A stretch of 64,000 nt of DNA from Thalassia testudinum (Eukaryota; Streptophyta; Magnoliopsida; Alismatales; Hydrocharitaceae). The notes below the pieces were generated by a model, which was not told the DNA's origin, did not search any database, and saw only the letters and a list, made by a program, of their open reading frames with translations. The position numbers and the translations under genes are program-made. Where the stretch lies: NCBI GenBank assembly GCA_037157565.1, contig JAZHRO010000003.1:40623001-40687000 (forward strand), read 5' to 3'. Positions 1-11,194 of this stretch are shown here, one piece after another (the stretch's first letter is position 1; each line of letters starts with the position of its first letter).

Positions 1-2
1 TT

Positions 3-2033
3 AAGGTAAACCTAGTACTATCCTGCGAGAAAGGCCATTTCATGGTGAGGGATGGCATAGTACTAGGGCACAAGATCTCCAAAAATGGACTCGAGGTCGA
101 TCAAGCTGAATCTGAGATTATTTCCCACTTACCGCCACCCAGCTCGGTCAAGCAGATCAGATGATTCTTGGGTCACGTCGCCTTATATCGGAGATTTATA
201 TGCGATTTCTCAAAAATTGCGTGGCCTTTGACAAATCTCCTGGTTGCCGAAGTCCCATTTGAATTTGATACCTCATGTCTCAATGCCTTTGAGACTTTAC
301 GAAGGGCTATCTCCAACTCCTCGATTCTCCAACCACCCGACTGGTTGCTTGATTTTGAAATGATGTGCGGCGCCTCTTATTTTGCCGTCAGTGCTGTTTT
401 AGGCCAGTGTTGGGAAAAACAACCCTTTGTCATATAATATGCTAGCAAGATGCTGAATGAGGCTCAACGCAATTACACTGTCACTGAAAAAGAACTGCTA
501 GCACTAGCATTTGGGTTGGAGAAATTTAGATCTTACTTATTAGGGTCCAAGGTCATCATTTTCACTGACCACTCAGCCCTCTGGCATTCGTTGGCAAAGA
601 AGGGTGCCAAACCACGGCTCATTAGATGGATCCTTCTATTATAGAAATTTGATATCGAAATCTGCAACAAAGCTGGAAAGCAAAATGTTGTGGTGGATCA
701 CCTATCAATATTGGACCTTGACCACATTCCCTACTCCTTGCCTATCCACGAGCAATTTTCGGATGAATCTCTTTTGGTAGTTCATTCTGTTGAGTTCCCC
801 AGGTACGTAGATATTGCAAACTACCTTGCTGCAGGCAAGATTCGCATGAACCTATCCAAGGACCAGAAACTCAAATTCACTCCAGAAGCCAAATACTACC
901 TCTGGGATGACCCACTACTCTTCCACATTGGAGAGGACCAGATTATTCGAAGATGCATCCTAGACCTTGAGATCCCCAGTGTGTTATCCTTTTGCCATAA
1001 TGATGCTTGTGGCGGTCACCTCTCGCGACAGAAAACCACTGCAAAAATTTTGCAGTCAGGATTTTTCTGGCCAACCATCTACAGAGATACACACGAATAT
1101 GCCCAACACTGCAAACGATGTCAGTCGGTCGGTTCTATGACCAGGAGAGACATGAAGCCACTCCAGCCCATCATGGTCATAGAAATGTTTGACGTATGGG
1201 GCATCGATTTTATGGGCCCTTTTCCGAACTCGCATGGCTTTGACTACATGTTGCTAGCCGTTGACTATGTCTCAAAGTGGGTCGAGGCCATCCCGGTGAG
1301 ATGGGCTGACCATAAGACCATCATTTCTTTCGTATGGCAAAACATCTTCATGAGATTCGGAATACCCCATGCTCTGATTAGCGACGGGGGAAGCCACTTC
1401 ATTCACGCCCATTTTAGGTCATTATTAAAGAAATACGGGGTACGTCACCGTATGGCCACCATGTATCACCCGCAGACCAACGGGCAGGCTGAAGTGTCTA
1501 ACCGTTAGATCAAGCTGATTCTCCAGAAGATGGTTAGACCAGACAGGAAGGACTGGTCCGATAAATTAGTTGTTGCACTCTGGCCATATCGGACTGCACA
1601 CAAGGCCCTACTTGGAATGTCACCATATTGCATGGTATATGGTAAGGCCTGTCACCTTCTTGTTGAGCTGGAACACTACGCCTTTTGGGCGGTGTGAAAA
1701 TGCAACCTTGACCTTGAAGCAAGAGGTCAAGAACGGAAACTCCAGCTCAGCGAATTAGAAGAGATTCGGCAGGAGGCCTATGTTAACGCATTGATATACA
1801 AGGACAAGACCAAGGCCTTTCATGACCGCCACATCCGGAGGAAAGCATTCACACCCAACCAGTGAGTTTGGTTGTTTAATGCACAACTGAAACTGTTTGC
1901 ATTGAAGCTCAAGTCCAAGTGGACTGGCCCTTATGTTGTGATTCACCCATACCCTAATGGGGTAATCCAGATCAAGGAGCCTAAATGGCTGATGCCTCAA
2001 GCCATTTTTGGCCTAGGAACCTCCTCCACCTGA
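3..2033 (+). pseudogene. pol: pol remnant: end of reverse transcriptase, RNase H, integrase
   Basis: One reading frame runs through, broken by stops at 162, 435, 642, 1506, 1695 and 1863. It opens in the reverse transcriptase thumb (GIVLGHKISKNGLEVDQA), then RNase H, then integrase. The first RNase H catalytic residue is lost: the usual DAS reads GAS in MMCGASYFAVSAVLGQ (360-407). The integrase zinc finger (HNDACGGHL ... CKRCQ, about 996-1125) is intact. The core reads WGIDFMGPF (1197-1223), SDGGSHF (about 1380-1400) and QAEVSN (about 1485-1502), with exactly 35 residues between the second Asp and the Glu, so the D,D35E triad survives. The C-terminal domain (WTGPYVV) ends at a TGA at 2031. 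The WGIDFMGPF block and the GKQNVV.DHL linker are typical of Athila/Tat pol. Confidence 0.93.
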
Positions 2034-2291
2034 CGAGATTATTCATCTTATTGAGGACGTGTGGTTGAATTTTCGCCCAGCTGGAGGCGTTAAACTCAGC
2101 ATTTACCCTACATTCCACCATCATTTATACATAACCATTTTTATATATAGCATGTTTTTTTTGTAGCATATTTTCTTTCCACATATTGCATACTGACAGG
2201 TTGACCGGTGCTGAATGTATAATTTTAGGAGCAACTACAGGTGATTTCTACCCATTCTCTCCCTGCAGTACTTATTTTCTTTTATATTTAT

Positions 2292-2327
2292 GCATGAGGA
2301 CATGCAAGAACTTAGGCATGGGGGGGC
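2292..2327 (+). other. Internal polypurine tract of A1
   Basis: The stretch AGGACATGCAAGAACTTAGG followed by CATGGGGGGG repeats the core of the true 3' polypurine tract (TTTAGGCATGGAGG at 4041-4054) about 1.7 kb upstream of it. The same block, usually preceded by AATGAGGACATTG, sits just after the coding region in D (49588), F (57020) and E (36271-36304, - strand). Its role as a second plus-strand primer is inferred from position and sequence only. Confidence 0.6.
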
Positions 2328-2817
2328 TAGATACAACAAAGCTGAGAACTTTTATGCCAACATTTAGGAAAACCTCGGAGTTGCATGTAAAACATACTTT
2401 AGGACCCTAAATCAAAGAACAACTGACTCCACCTCCAATGCTCGCATTGGAGTTAGAAATTATCTGCAACAGCCACTTCCGACTCACCCACTCACCTCTT
2501 GTTCTAAATTTATAGTCAAGCTGATTGTAACCAGAAAGGGAAATTTTATGAAGTACAAATTATATGAGGTTACTTGTTTATAGCATATATACATATTGCA
2601 TTCATGAATAAGATTATTAAGAGAATGCATTAGGGATTTTATCCTCTAGATGATTCCTGTAATCTGCAATCCAGTACAACTTTTCACACACACATAGAAT
2701 TTGCAATGGATTCACGATGAAGGCTGATAAATGTCTTTAGTCTGTTGAGAAGAAGTGCTTCTTTTCCTGAACCCCTGGACAGTGCTTTGGGAGTTAGGTA
2801 GATTTTCTTCCAAAATT

Positions 2818-3710
2818 CCACCAAATAGTGTGAGATGAGAGTAGAGTGTACTGGTTCTCTAAGATTAGTACAAGGAATCTAGAGTCCTAGAAAATTAGGT
2901 GATGATACTTAGAGATTAGGCATAGTTTTTGCTCTCGGTTCCTGCATATACATTTTGTGTGAGCATTGAGAGCCACCAAATAAGGCAAATATGTGGAGAG
3001 CAAGTTCTCATAAAACTAGGGCTAAGGTGGATGGTTACGACCATTCTTTATGAAATCCTCGGCTGAAGGAGGGTATTGACATCAAGGTCAGAAATACACC
3101 GTCCTATCCATCTCTCCCAGTGCCGTTAGTAGGCACTTCCACCAAATAAGCCACCCAATGTTTCTTGAGTACCACCAATCCCTAATAATGCCTCCTCAAT
3201 AAAGTTCATGGATGTGTGCTAGTTGTGAATATGTTGAAAAACAAAAAGAAAAAAAAGAACTGAAAAAGAAAAAAAAATTAGAAAAAAAAGAAAAAGCAAA
3301 GAAAAAAAGAGTGAATATTTAATCCAGTTGCATTGAGGTAATACCACCAAATAAATTTGAGATCCACTAAATATGGCCTTCACCCACCTTTCTTGTGTTT
3401 CTGACCACCCAAAAATTGGCTGAGAAATTCCAACTTAGTGTTAGGGTTATGGAAACTCAATTAAAGTGTTAATGCTAAGTGAGACCACCAAATACAGATC
3501 ATACATGTGAATTTGGTGAGATTGTGAGCTCTAAGAAAAAGAAAGAAAAGAAAAGAAAAAGAGAAGAGAGGAGAGAATAACTACGAAGGAATCAAAAGAG
3601 AGCATAGTCTTTCCTGTCTTTCTCTGAGTTGAGTTACTTAGTAATCTGGGAATCCAGATTCTGTAGTACTAGTCTCTATGTAGCACCAAGTGAGAGTGAG
3701 CCACCAAATA
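2818..3710 (+). repeat. CCACCAAATA motif array in the A1 3' UTR
   Basis: The 10-mer CCACCAAATA occurs exactly at 2818, 2973, 3139, 3344, 3485 and 3701, with one near copy (CCACTAAATA) at 3364. Near forms (CCACCCAATG, CCACCAATCC) lie at about 3151 and 3172. The sequence between the words is not otherwise repeated. The same word recurs in the matching region of element E. No known function. Confidence 0.85.
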
Positions 3711-4021
3711 TATAATCTTTTCCCTCAGAGATTCTCTACCAAAGCCTAAAGCTGGGGTGAAATTCATAGAATATCTTGAATACCTCGAGGGAAGAAGTCT
3801 ACCTATCCCGCTAGAATTTTTACTAGGGGTCAAGTACAGGCTTTAAAGGTGAATCAATTTTTCACTCGAGTCCGTTGCAAAAGCTACATAACTGCACTTT
3901 CACGATTGTCTGGATTTCTAGAGCTAGGATGAAAACAAAAAGGAGAAAAATCTCTATGCATACACTTGATACAATAATCAGTCCCTTAGGGACCCTTGCA
4001 ATAAATAATTTAGTCTTGCAT

Positions 4022-4056
4022 TTGCTAGGGACTAGCAAGATTTAGGCATGGAGGTA
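4022..4056 (+). other. Pre-PPT hairpin and 3' polypurine tract of A1
   Basis: TTGCTAGGGACTAGCAA (4022-4038) is a perfect 7-bp stem with a GGA loop. It is followed at once by GATTTAGGCATGGAGGTA and the first base of the LTR (4057). The polypurine tract primes plus-strand DNA synthesis and must abut the 3' LTR, which fits. The hairpin recurs in D, F, E and G at the same place. Confidence 0.85.
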
Positions 4057-4519
4057 TGATTGTGCAGCAATCATAGGTCTTAACTGACCTAAATTAGGCT
4101 AGGACTTAGCATAAGTTAGGATAATTCATACATTCATAAGCATTATCTGCATCTTTACTGCTTTACTTTAGCTATGCATAAAATAATGTTATAATGTGCT
4201 GACTAAGTGCATTATGTCGATTGCAGGCAATATGCTAATCAGGAGCTAGATCTAGAGCTGGATCTGGAGCAAGATCTGAAGCCAGATAAGGAATAACGAG
4301 TGTTGCAGTAGAGTTGGAGAAGAAGACTTAGATTTGATGTAGGAATAATGATGTAAGGGAGTTCAGGTTTGCTATTCTATTAAGTAGGAACAAAGCAATA
4401 AAATGTGAAAAGCTTGGGTCCATCCTAGCCCTAGGATAGCATAAAGACTTCCCCAAGCCTTAGCCACCCTTAGATTAGGTCACCGCACCCTAGGAAACCT
4501 TAAGACCCTAATTCCAACC

Positions 4520-4760
4520 TTTATCAAGACATCTAGATGAATTATAGGATTTCTAAAACCCTTAGCCAACTCCCGCACACCTTAAACCAACTTCTACTGT
4601 GTTATTGGACATCCAGATACTTAGTCAGACGTCCAATTTCTATAGAATACCCAAGACAGAACCTTGAATCCTTCCTAACACTAATTGGATGTCCAGACAA
4701 GTTCAGACTTCTGATTTTTCAGTATAATACATCTAACACTATTATTAGATGTCTAATACT
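4520..4760 (+). repeat. GACGTC-type palindrome cluster in LTR A1
   Basis: Five related short palindromes occur in 240 bp: AGACATCTAGATG (4527), TTGGACATCCAGAT (4605), CAGACGTCCAATT (4626), TTGGATGTCCAGAC (4685) and TTAGATGTCTAAT (4744). In the sister LTR A2 several of these sites keep the CpG form TGGACGTCCA, so the ancestral unit was probably TCTGGACGTCCAAT. The A1 changes are mostly C-to-T or G-to-A at CpG, as expected after cytosine methylation. Confidence 0.7.
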
Positions 4761-5455
4761 GCTCTCCAGTTCCTATTTTGAGATTAAAGCCTTGATCTTG
4801 GATCTCTAGGTCCCTAAACCTAATTCCAACCGCATAGGAACCTAAATTAAGGTGCCCTAACCCTAGTACATCACCTCTAGACCTCCCTAAGTACCTAATT
4901 AGGTCCTCACTAAACCCTAATGACTTTGATCTTAGCCAATTCCATCAGCCTATTCAATTCTACTCAATGAGTCCAATTGAGCCCTGATCTTAGCACACAC
5001 TGTCCAATTGGACTCAATGAGAGTCCAATTGACCTAAACCTAAATTAATTGAGTTGTTTTACTGTCAATTAAGTTTCCACACACCCAATTAAACTTGTAT
5101 TAAGTTTAATTGCACTTTACCTTAGTGAATAAGGGTTTACAACCCTAATTTGAGACATACCTTGACCTAAACCCACTAGAATCTAACCTAATCAACCTAG
5201 CCACATAAGTTTTGACCCACACACCCACACACACCATCCACATGAAAATACCTAGCCTAGAGTTCTCTAGAACTCTCTACCATGTGTGGTTGCCTTGGTT
5301 GCTAAAATTAGCAACCAAGAGCCACTTAATTTTTAGATCCACATTTGGTGGATCTGAAAACCACCATCCATCCTCTCTCTCTCACTCTCCCATGAGCTCC
5401 CACCATTGGCCTCTCTAGATAATTCCATAATTCTCTAGAAAGCTTCCCTTAGGCT

Positions 5456-5464
5456 TATAAAAAG
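5456..5464 (+). promoter_or_regulatory. TATA box of LTR A1
   Basis: TATAAAAAG lies about 1.4 kb into the LTR and is kept exactly in the inverted copy A2 (62428-62436). It is the only good TATA box in this LTR conserved between both copies, so it is the likely start-site selector for the element transcript. Confidence 0.7.
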
Positions 5465-6265
5465 ACCTAACGGGTGGCCATTTGCACCCGTCAACTTTTT
5501 GGCCATACTTGCTTGTCTCCATCCACCTCCACTTAGGCTAGCCACCACCATCTCCACTCCATCTCCATGAGCTGAGCACCACCATGAAGGACACCATGCC
5601 AGGATGTTGGATTACTCCTCCAACCTCTCTCCAAGGGCATATCTAAGCTCCATTGGCCGCCCCTCTTTACCCTCTCCACCACTACATGGCCATCAGAGCC
5701 CACCTCCGAATGCCCTCACTTCTGATAGATTAGTAGCTAGCTCTTTACATTTACTGCTTTTATTTACTGCTTAGTAGTGTAGCCCTTATTCTCCCCCAAT
5801 GATGCATGCAAAATCCCCCCGTAGATTCTTGTATGCGATCATTTTTTGATAGGTAGCATTACATTTTTAAGCATTCATGTACAAGCTTTTCTCTATAAGT
5901 TCATGTTGCAAACACTCTCCAAATGAATGTATAAAAAATATATTTTCTATATATATATGTCTATGTGTTGAGAATCACCATGAGCTCATTGCAATATCTG
6001 TTGTGTGATTAATGTTGTCTATTTTCAATTCCTGATATACTTGCAACTAAGCATGTCGTACTTCAATACGTAATAATCATAAATAGGCGTGTGATCTTAA
6101 ACAGAGTAGAGCAGTAAAAGATCAAATTCAAAAGTAAAACAAATGCCTCCCAGATACAAACGACCGAGACTCAAAGTCTCATTATCTTTTATTAAATATC
6201 TTTGTTTGATCGTATTGCACACTATACTACGACGTTGTTTTTCTATCAAAAGCACGCTCTACGCA

Positions 6266-6478
6266 TCACCAACAGGTCCCTTCCAAAAAAAACTCCTCTG
6301 AATACTTCTTTATAACATTACCAGGAGGTTGGAACATATATAGGAAAAAAATAGGAATGGTTGAGATAATAGAGTTCAAAAGAATAAGTCGACCCCCTCT
6401 TGACAGAAATCTCCCACAACAACTAGCATGACGAACATATAGTTTTTCAAAAAGAAAAGCCCAGGTGGCACAAGTCAT
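6266..6478 (-). pseudogene. LINE reverse transcriptase fragment
   Basis: Read on the - strand, this short open frame contains WAFLFEKLY ... GRFLSRGGRLILLNSIIST ... IPIFFLYMFQ. It aligns with the ORF2 stretch of L1 in this window (WSFLFEKIA ... RYLSKGGRYILLNSVVTS ... IPVFFFSIL, on the - strand about 30680-30810). In plant L1 elements this lies between the reverse transcriptase fingers and the zf-RVT region. Only about 70 codons remain, with no tail or target duplication that I can see. It is more diverged than L1 and comes from a different insertion. Confidence 0.8.
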
Positions 6479-6879
6479 CTTTTTACCTAAATTAATAATG
6501 TATATTAGCTAATTTAATCCAACTTATATTAGTAAGTTACTTATGAGAGAAAAATGGCATACTTATTTATAACTTAAGTTATAGTATATATCGCATACTT
6601 ATACTATATAGATAAATATATGTATATTATGTACATAGCATGTATATATATATATAGTAATAAATCTTTTTCCTTTTGAAAAGGGTAACAAATCCAATTA
6701 TAATAAGTTAAATTTCTTAATTATATTATTTATTATATCGGTTATTCTATTTATACCCTAATTAAGTAGTGTATATATCGCACATAGGCTAATGTAAGTA
6801 TACAATGCATACATTTAACATCTAAATTAAAAACACATTAAGATTGCTAAATAAATTAAATAAAATTATGGAATAATTA
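6479..6879. other. AT-rich spacer
   Basis: About 400 bases of very AT-rich sequence with TATATA runs (near 6640). No reading frame, hairpin or element end could be recognised. It may be old intergenic DNA or the decayed start of LTR B, whose left limit is not sharp. Confidence 0.4.
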
Positions 6880-7079
6880 GCCCTATGTGTTAATTAAACT
6901 ATTTTTTAAACAATCTAGATTTGTATTAGGTTGCATTTAGCATTTTATGCAATTTTAGGATTTAGGCATGCATTAGCATTGTTTCTTAGCATTTTATGTT
7001 AATATCTATTCCATTTGATTGCTAAGGATGAGAATACAGTAGAAATCATCTAAACCCTAACAATGTGAAAGGCACAAAG

Positions 7080-7580
7080 ACTAAAGAAGATAGAAGCTCA
7101 CTCTAGCTAGATCCAAGCTCAACATTCCAGCTCACCTCAATTGGATCATAGTTCAATCCAGCTCATTCCGAACTCCACCTAGCTCATGGCAGCTCAACTA
7201 TACATAACTACTAGTCCTCAACTAGCTAAGCTATGTCAGTTGAAGAGTCACCAACCAACTCAGGTTAGCTCATCTATAGCTCATGAAGACTCAATTCAAC
7301 TCAACCTAGTTGAGCTTAGCTACTGGACCTAAACTAACTAGCTAATCTAGCTATGAAGTCTTCAGGAAGATCATCTCCAACTCACCTCAGCTCCAGAGAA
7401 GTTGAAGTCAGCTCAACTCATCTCACCTTATTTATCCAAGCTGCTAGCAAAGAACTAATTAGCTAAGTTAGTTGCTGAGTTCACGGGCATCTCTACATCA
7501 GCTACTCTCAGCTCCATGAAGATACATTATAGCTCAAAGCAGCTCCTCTAACCTCTTCCTTGCTCCCTACTTAAGTAGCT
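7080..7580 (+). repeat. AGCT-word-rich U3 block in LTR B
   Basis: Low-complexity sequence made of short words such as CAGCTCA, TAGCTCA, CAACTCA and TAGCTAAG, with AGCT recurring every 10-20 bases. It is not a strict tandem repeat. The same kind of block occupies the matching part of LTR C (about 11440-12040) and LTR G (about 41740-42310, - strand). Confidence 0.75.
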
Positions 7581-8009
7581 ACTAGCTAATAAAGCTAAGC
7601 AAACCCTACCTCCTCTCCACTTCATATGGTCGACCACCCATCCACCTAAACCCTATGTTGCAACCACCAACACCCCCTCTCCTTGGCACCAAAACAACCA
7701 ACCACCACCACTGTTGACAGCCCTTCAAGGGTGGTGCCAATGCACCCACTTCATCAACCCTTAAGTGCCACCATAAGTACCCCATTGTTGGTGCCAAAAA
7801 TTCCCCAACTACCAACTAAAAATGGTGCCAACTATCCCTTCCATCATCATCCTAGATCCATCACTAAATCCCATCTCCACACTCCATTTTTCCTTCTAAA
7901 ACCAACCCCTTCTGGAAGCCTATTTTGGTGCCATATTCATGGCACCCATCCACCCCATGGCCAGCCATGAAGAGTTGCCATAACCCTTAACCATTAGCCA
8001 ACCTTCATC

Positions 8010-8018
8010 TATATAAGG
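8010..8018 (+). promoter_or_regulatory. TATA box of LTR B
   Basis: TATATAAGG about 1.1 kb into the LTR. The corresponding place in LTR C has TATATATACCCC (12635). Confidence 0.55.
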
Positions 8019-8844
8019 AGTCCCCTACACCACCAATTCACAGATCCTTTGGCTACATATAAACCCAACATATCTACCATATACTCGGTTAATGTAGAGG
8101 AGAAGTTGAAGGTAATTAAGGAGGCTATCTTACCTCCTTGCTGTCCACGATCTTCTTCCCTCTTCCTTGGTCCAAAGCCAAGGAGCAACCACTTAGGGTG
8201 GATGACCTGGCAAGAGGAGAGAGGGTGGTAGACATCCACCTTATGGAGGAGGCAAGAGAGGAGGAGCACTCAAGGAAGGAGCAAGAAGAACCCTTTTCAA
8301 GTCAAGGAGCTGCTGCATTTGGAGCAAGGAGATTCCTCTTCTTCATATTCACTTGAGAGAGTTTCTATTTCTTTAGTTTCTATTTTTGTAGAAGCATTCC
8401 TCTACAAGTTTTTGTAAAGGTAAGTGTCTCCCTTACTAATATCAAGTGCCTTTCTTATTTTATGTGTTTCAAATCAAGCTTCTTTTAATTTCATAGGCAC
8501 TTCACAACCCCTTCCTAAATACTCTAGGTCACATTTGCCTGAGTAAGCTTAAGAAGGCCGATTTTCCTTTATTTTATTCTCGCATTACAGCTAGATTGCT
8601 TTCACTTTTAGTTGCCCATATTTTAGAAAACCCTAAAAAACAACACAAAGACCAAAACTGCAAAAAGAAGATTTGAGTTGGTGAGAGAGAGGGAGAATAT
8701 AAATGTCTTAACTAAAGTTTCCTCAGACGATCCTAGTTACTCCCAGTATCTAGGTTTACAAATTCAAAAGTTGATCGATTTATACATGTTGCAATGACAC
8801 AAAAATTCACTTTTAACAAACCGCGTATTTTTCATACCACTTTT

Positions 8845-8862
8845 TAGCACCAATACTAGGGA
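8845..8862 (+). other. Primer binding site of element B (degenerate)
   Basis: TAGCACCAATACTAGGGA follows the LTR end by five bases (CTTTT). It is a decayed form of TGGCGCCGTTGCCGGGGA, the complement of the 3' end of plant tRNA-Asp(GUC), the primer usual in Athila/Tat elements. The better-kept site of C (17839) supports the identification. Confidence 0.65.
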
Positions 8863-10533
8863 GGCACAGCTTAGTTATTCATTTATTTCTCTCTCTTGAA
8901 TACTTGAGTCTTCACTAGTTTTGTGTTTGTGTAGGTGCGAATCAAGAGAGGGAGTGGAAGCTTCAAGTTTTCTTTTCTTCCCATGGTCACCAGGTTAGTA
9001 CCTAGCCAAAACCTTCTTAGAAATCCTTAGGAAAATCTAAAAAAAATCTTTAAAATGTCAAAATGAATAAAAAGAAAGAAAAATTATGGATGGCGGAAGC
9101 CTAAAATCTATTTGTTTACTTCTTTGTTTCATTTCTCCACCATCCTCTTTATATTGGTGTTCAATTTTGAAAATCCAAACTTCTATCTTCATTTTCAAAA
9201 ATTAAGTACAAGCACAAAGAGGCTTTCTAAAATCTTCAAACTCTAGCAAAAGAAGCCCCCTTGAGTCAAGAATAAAAATTCCAAATTTCAAAAGATTTGG
9301 TCTAACAAAAAAATTTTAAAAATTATGGACTGAAGAGGGGTCAAACCCTAATTCCTTACTATTTTCTTGCTGTCCAAGAATTTTATAACTTTATCTACTC
9401 ATTAGATTCGAATAAAATTTATACTTCTGGAAACCTTGAGAAAATATCTACAACATATAAAATTTTTAAAAATTTTAGAGATTGTTTAAGGTTTCTAAAG
9501 AATCAATTTTCTAAATCTTTCTTTCTGGGATTTTGACACCAATGTAGAAACAAATCTCAAAAAATTACCCAACAAGTTTCAAAAATCCTAGAAAAATCAT
9601 TTTTAGAATACTTGTTTGATTTCCTTACCAATGGTGGTGTTTTTTGTCTTGTTTGGACAACCACATAAAAATATTTTCTAAAAATGATTCATTTCTTAAG
9701 AGCTGCCTGCATAAGATTTCTTTAATTTAGGGTTTTATTTTTCTTATCTTAGTCACACATCAATATTAAAGGACATTGGCTTTCACCAATTACAACTTGA
9801 TTGCAATTATTGTGTGACATTTCAAACTTGTTTGTAGGCCTAACCAAGAGAAATCTTAAAAGAAATTTTAAGATTATCAAAACCCTAAAATGCATCCATT
9901 TAATCCTTTGCTTGCAAATCTTTTGTTTTGGCTTTGGGCATCACTTTCCCTCCCAATTCTCACACACACAACAAAAATAATCAGGTAACTACCCCCCTAA
10001 CGCCCTGCATAAACCATTCACTTATAGTATCCTAAGCCTAATCTAAAATTTGTAGCAATTTGACACTTAAGGTTTTCATCCACATTAGGCTTGATACTTC
10101 TTTATTAAATCGTTCACAATTGACTTCAATTCCTTGATTTAACCTAATTGTAAGCCAACAGGTCCTGTCAAACAACTAGGTGCTGGTTTATACAAGCCCC
10201 CAGTGATTTTCTTGGGACATGCCTGGGCCTAATACCCCCTTGCAACTTAGTTAGGTTAAATTAAATAAAGGGTTGTCCATTGTTAACTTTTTGATAATTT
10301 AAGTAACCAAGTCTTAGGTTTTTAAGGAGTCAACCCTATGATACAATTAGAAATTTGTAAGCTTGAAGTTCACACTGCTTCTCTCATCTCTTCCCTTCTC
10401 TCCTCCACGCATTCTTCCATAAGTGTATGCACAGGTGCATGCCCCAAAACCCGCACTTGGAGGGATCACTTGATTTTGCCTCCCACACAAAACATTTGAC
10501 TTCTTCTCATTCTTATTCCACTTTTCATAAAAA
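8863..10533 (+). other. Leader of element B
   Basis: Non-coding 1.7 kb between primer site and gag. It is colinear with the leader of C; for example the stretch around GCCCCCAGTGATTTTC (10195-10210) matches GCCCCTGGTGATTTTCCC at 19191. The last 150 bases before gag are pyrimidine-rich in both copies. No reading frame of interest. Confidence 0.7.
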
Positions 10534-11194
10534 ATGGAAAACATGCAAAGTTGGCCCAATTCTACTTTTTCCTCTCACTCACAACCTACCCCTAACCCTC
10601 CCATTCAAAATCCACAATCAAATCAGCAATCTGACTTTACCTACCCTAACCTCCCTAACCTAGAATTTCCTCCTAATGCCGAATTGCCAAATGGTCAAAA
10701 CCAAGGTCCCCTGCCCAATCCCTTATTTATGATGGTTGAGAAACTGGCTCATCTTCAAGCTAATCAACAACAGTTGGCTAGGACTATTATGAACCTAGCC
10801 AACCAAGGGTAAAATCCATCACTTGAGGAGGCTATCATTCCTCTCAAGGATTTGTCTGATCCTTCCAATTACAAGGAGAGACCTGGGGTGGTGTTTCCTG
10901 AAGGGGATTTCGAGATCAAGCTAGCTATTCTGAACTTGATTAAGCATTTCCATGGCCTTCCCAGAGAGGACCCTTTTAGCCATTTATAGGAGCTAACCGC
11001 CCTCCCCAAAACTACTCGTTCCTACAATGTATGGGAAGATCTATGGCTAATGAGACTTTTTCCTCCCAGCCTCAAGGACAAGGTCGCCTATTGGTTCAAG
11101 ACAGTTGGCAGACCTATTACCACTTGGCCAAAACTCAAAAGTGCATTTCTAAAAAGGTTCTTTCCTATAGGTCATACAAATGTGCTTCGCTGCT
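10534..11194 (+). pseudogene. gag: gag remnant (5' part)
   Basis: It starts at ATG 10534, in the same place as gag of C. The N-terminus is rich in Asn, Gln and Pro. Then a core (GDFEIKLAILNLIKHFHGLP, REDPFSHL, LWLMRLFPPSLKDKVAYWF, ITTWPKLKSAFLKRFFP) matches the retrotransposon gag family typical of Athila. In-frame stops occur at 10810 and about 10987. The frame ends at 11194 at the insertion point of C. Gag forms the virus-like particle that packages element RNA; the region after the core (nucleocapsid knuckle, protease) is missing here. Confidence 0.85.

Larger units (their letters stand above)
2034..4056 (+). other. A1 3' untranslated region
   Basis: This 2 kb stretch lies between pol and the 3' LTR. 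I find no reading frame of interest and no envelope-like gene. It holds an internal polypurine tract just after pol (2292-2327), an array of CCACCAAATA words (2818-3710) and two A/G-rich tracts (about 3239-3310 and 3535-3580). Its final part holds the hairpin and polypurine tract at 4022-4056. A stretch near 3030-3150 (GGATGGTTACGACCATTC, then CCACCAAATAAGCCACC) is closely matched in element E on the other strand at 35655-35785. Confidence 0.8.
1..6248 (+). mobile_element. Element A1: 3' part of an Athila-like LTR retrotransposon
   Basis: The left edge of the window cuts this element inside its reverse transcriptase. What remains is, in order, pol (3-2033), a long 3' untranslated region, the polypurine tract and the 3' LTR (4057-6248). 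The same 3' region and LTR recur on the opposite strand at 61688-64000 (A2), which fixes the LTR limits: both copies start TGA and end ATCA. The 5' LTR, leader, gag and most of the reverse transcriptase lie outside the window. The order and the integrase sequence fit the Athila lineage of Ty3/gypsy elements. Every coding domain carries stops, so this copy cannot make its own proteins. Confidence 0.9.
4057..6248 (+). repeat. 3' LTR of element A1
   Basis: The left limit follows the polypurine tract; the right limit (CTATCA) matches the end of the inverted copy at 61688. Length is 2,192 bp. The first 17 bases form a hairpin (TGATTG / CAATCA, loop TGCAG). U3 holds a cluster of GACGTC-type palindromes (4520-4760) and repeats of the word GTCCAATTGGACTCAATGAG near 4965-5035. 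A TATA box lies at 5456. About 85 nt before the end is the conserved U5 motif GCCTCCCAGATACAAACGAC (6145-6164). Confidence 0.9.
6880..8839 (+). repeat. 5' LTR of element B
   Basis: The right limit (CCA at 8839) is set by the primer site five bases later. The left limit is approximate, placed by loose alignment with LTR C near TGTTAATTAAAC. The U3 region 7080-7580 is built of AGCTCA-type words. Then comes CA-rich sequence, a TATATAAGG box at 8010 and the U5 part shared with C and G (AAGCATTCCTCTACAAG near 8391). I could not find a clear target duplication. Confidence 0.7.
6880..11194 (+). mobile_element. Element B: 5' end of an Athila-like retrotransposon, cut by element C
   Basis: In order: 5' LTR (about 6880-8839), primer binding site, a 1.7 kb leader and the first 660 bases of gag. 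Gag stops abruptly at 11194 where a fresh LTR (TGATAAAC...) of element C begins. LTR, leader and gag are homologous to those of C, so B and C are one family. The rest of B would lie right of the window, since C and everything nested in it fill the space to the right edge. Confidence 0.8.

Noticed and set aside
2034..2410. An envelope-like gene after pol in A1
   Set aside because: Only short frames, no signal peptide or membrane segment; the internal polypurine tract starts 260 bases after pol.
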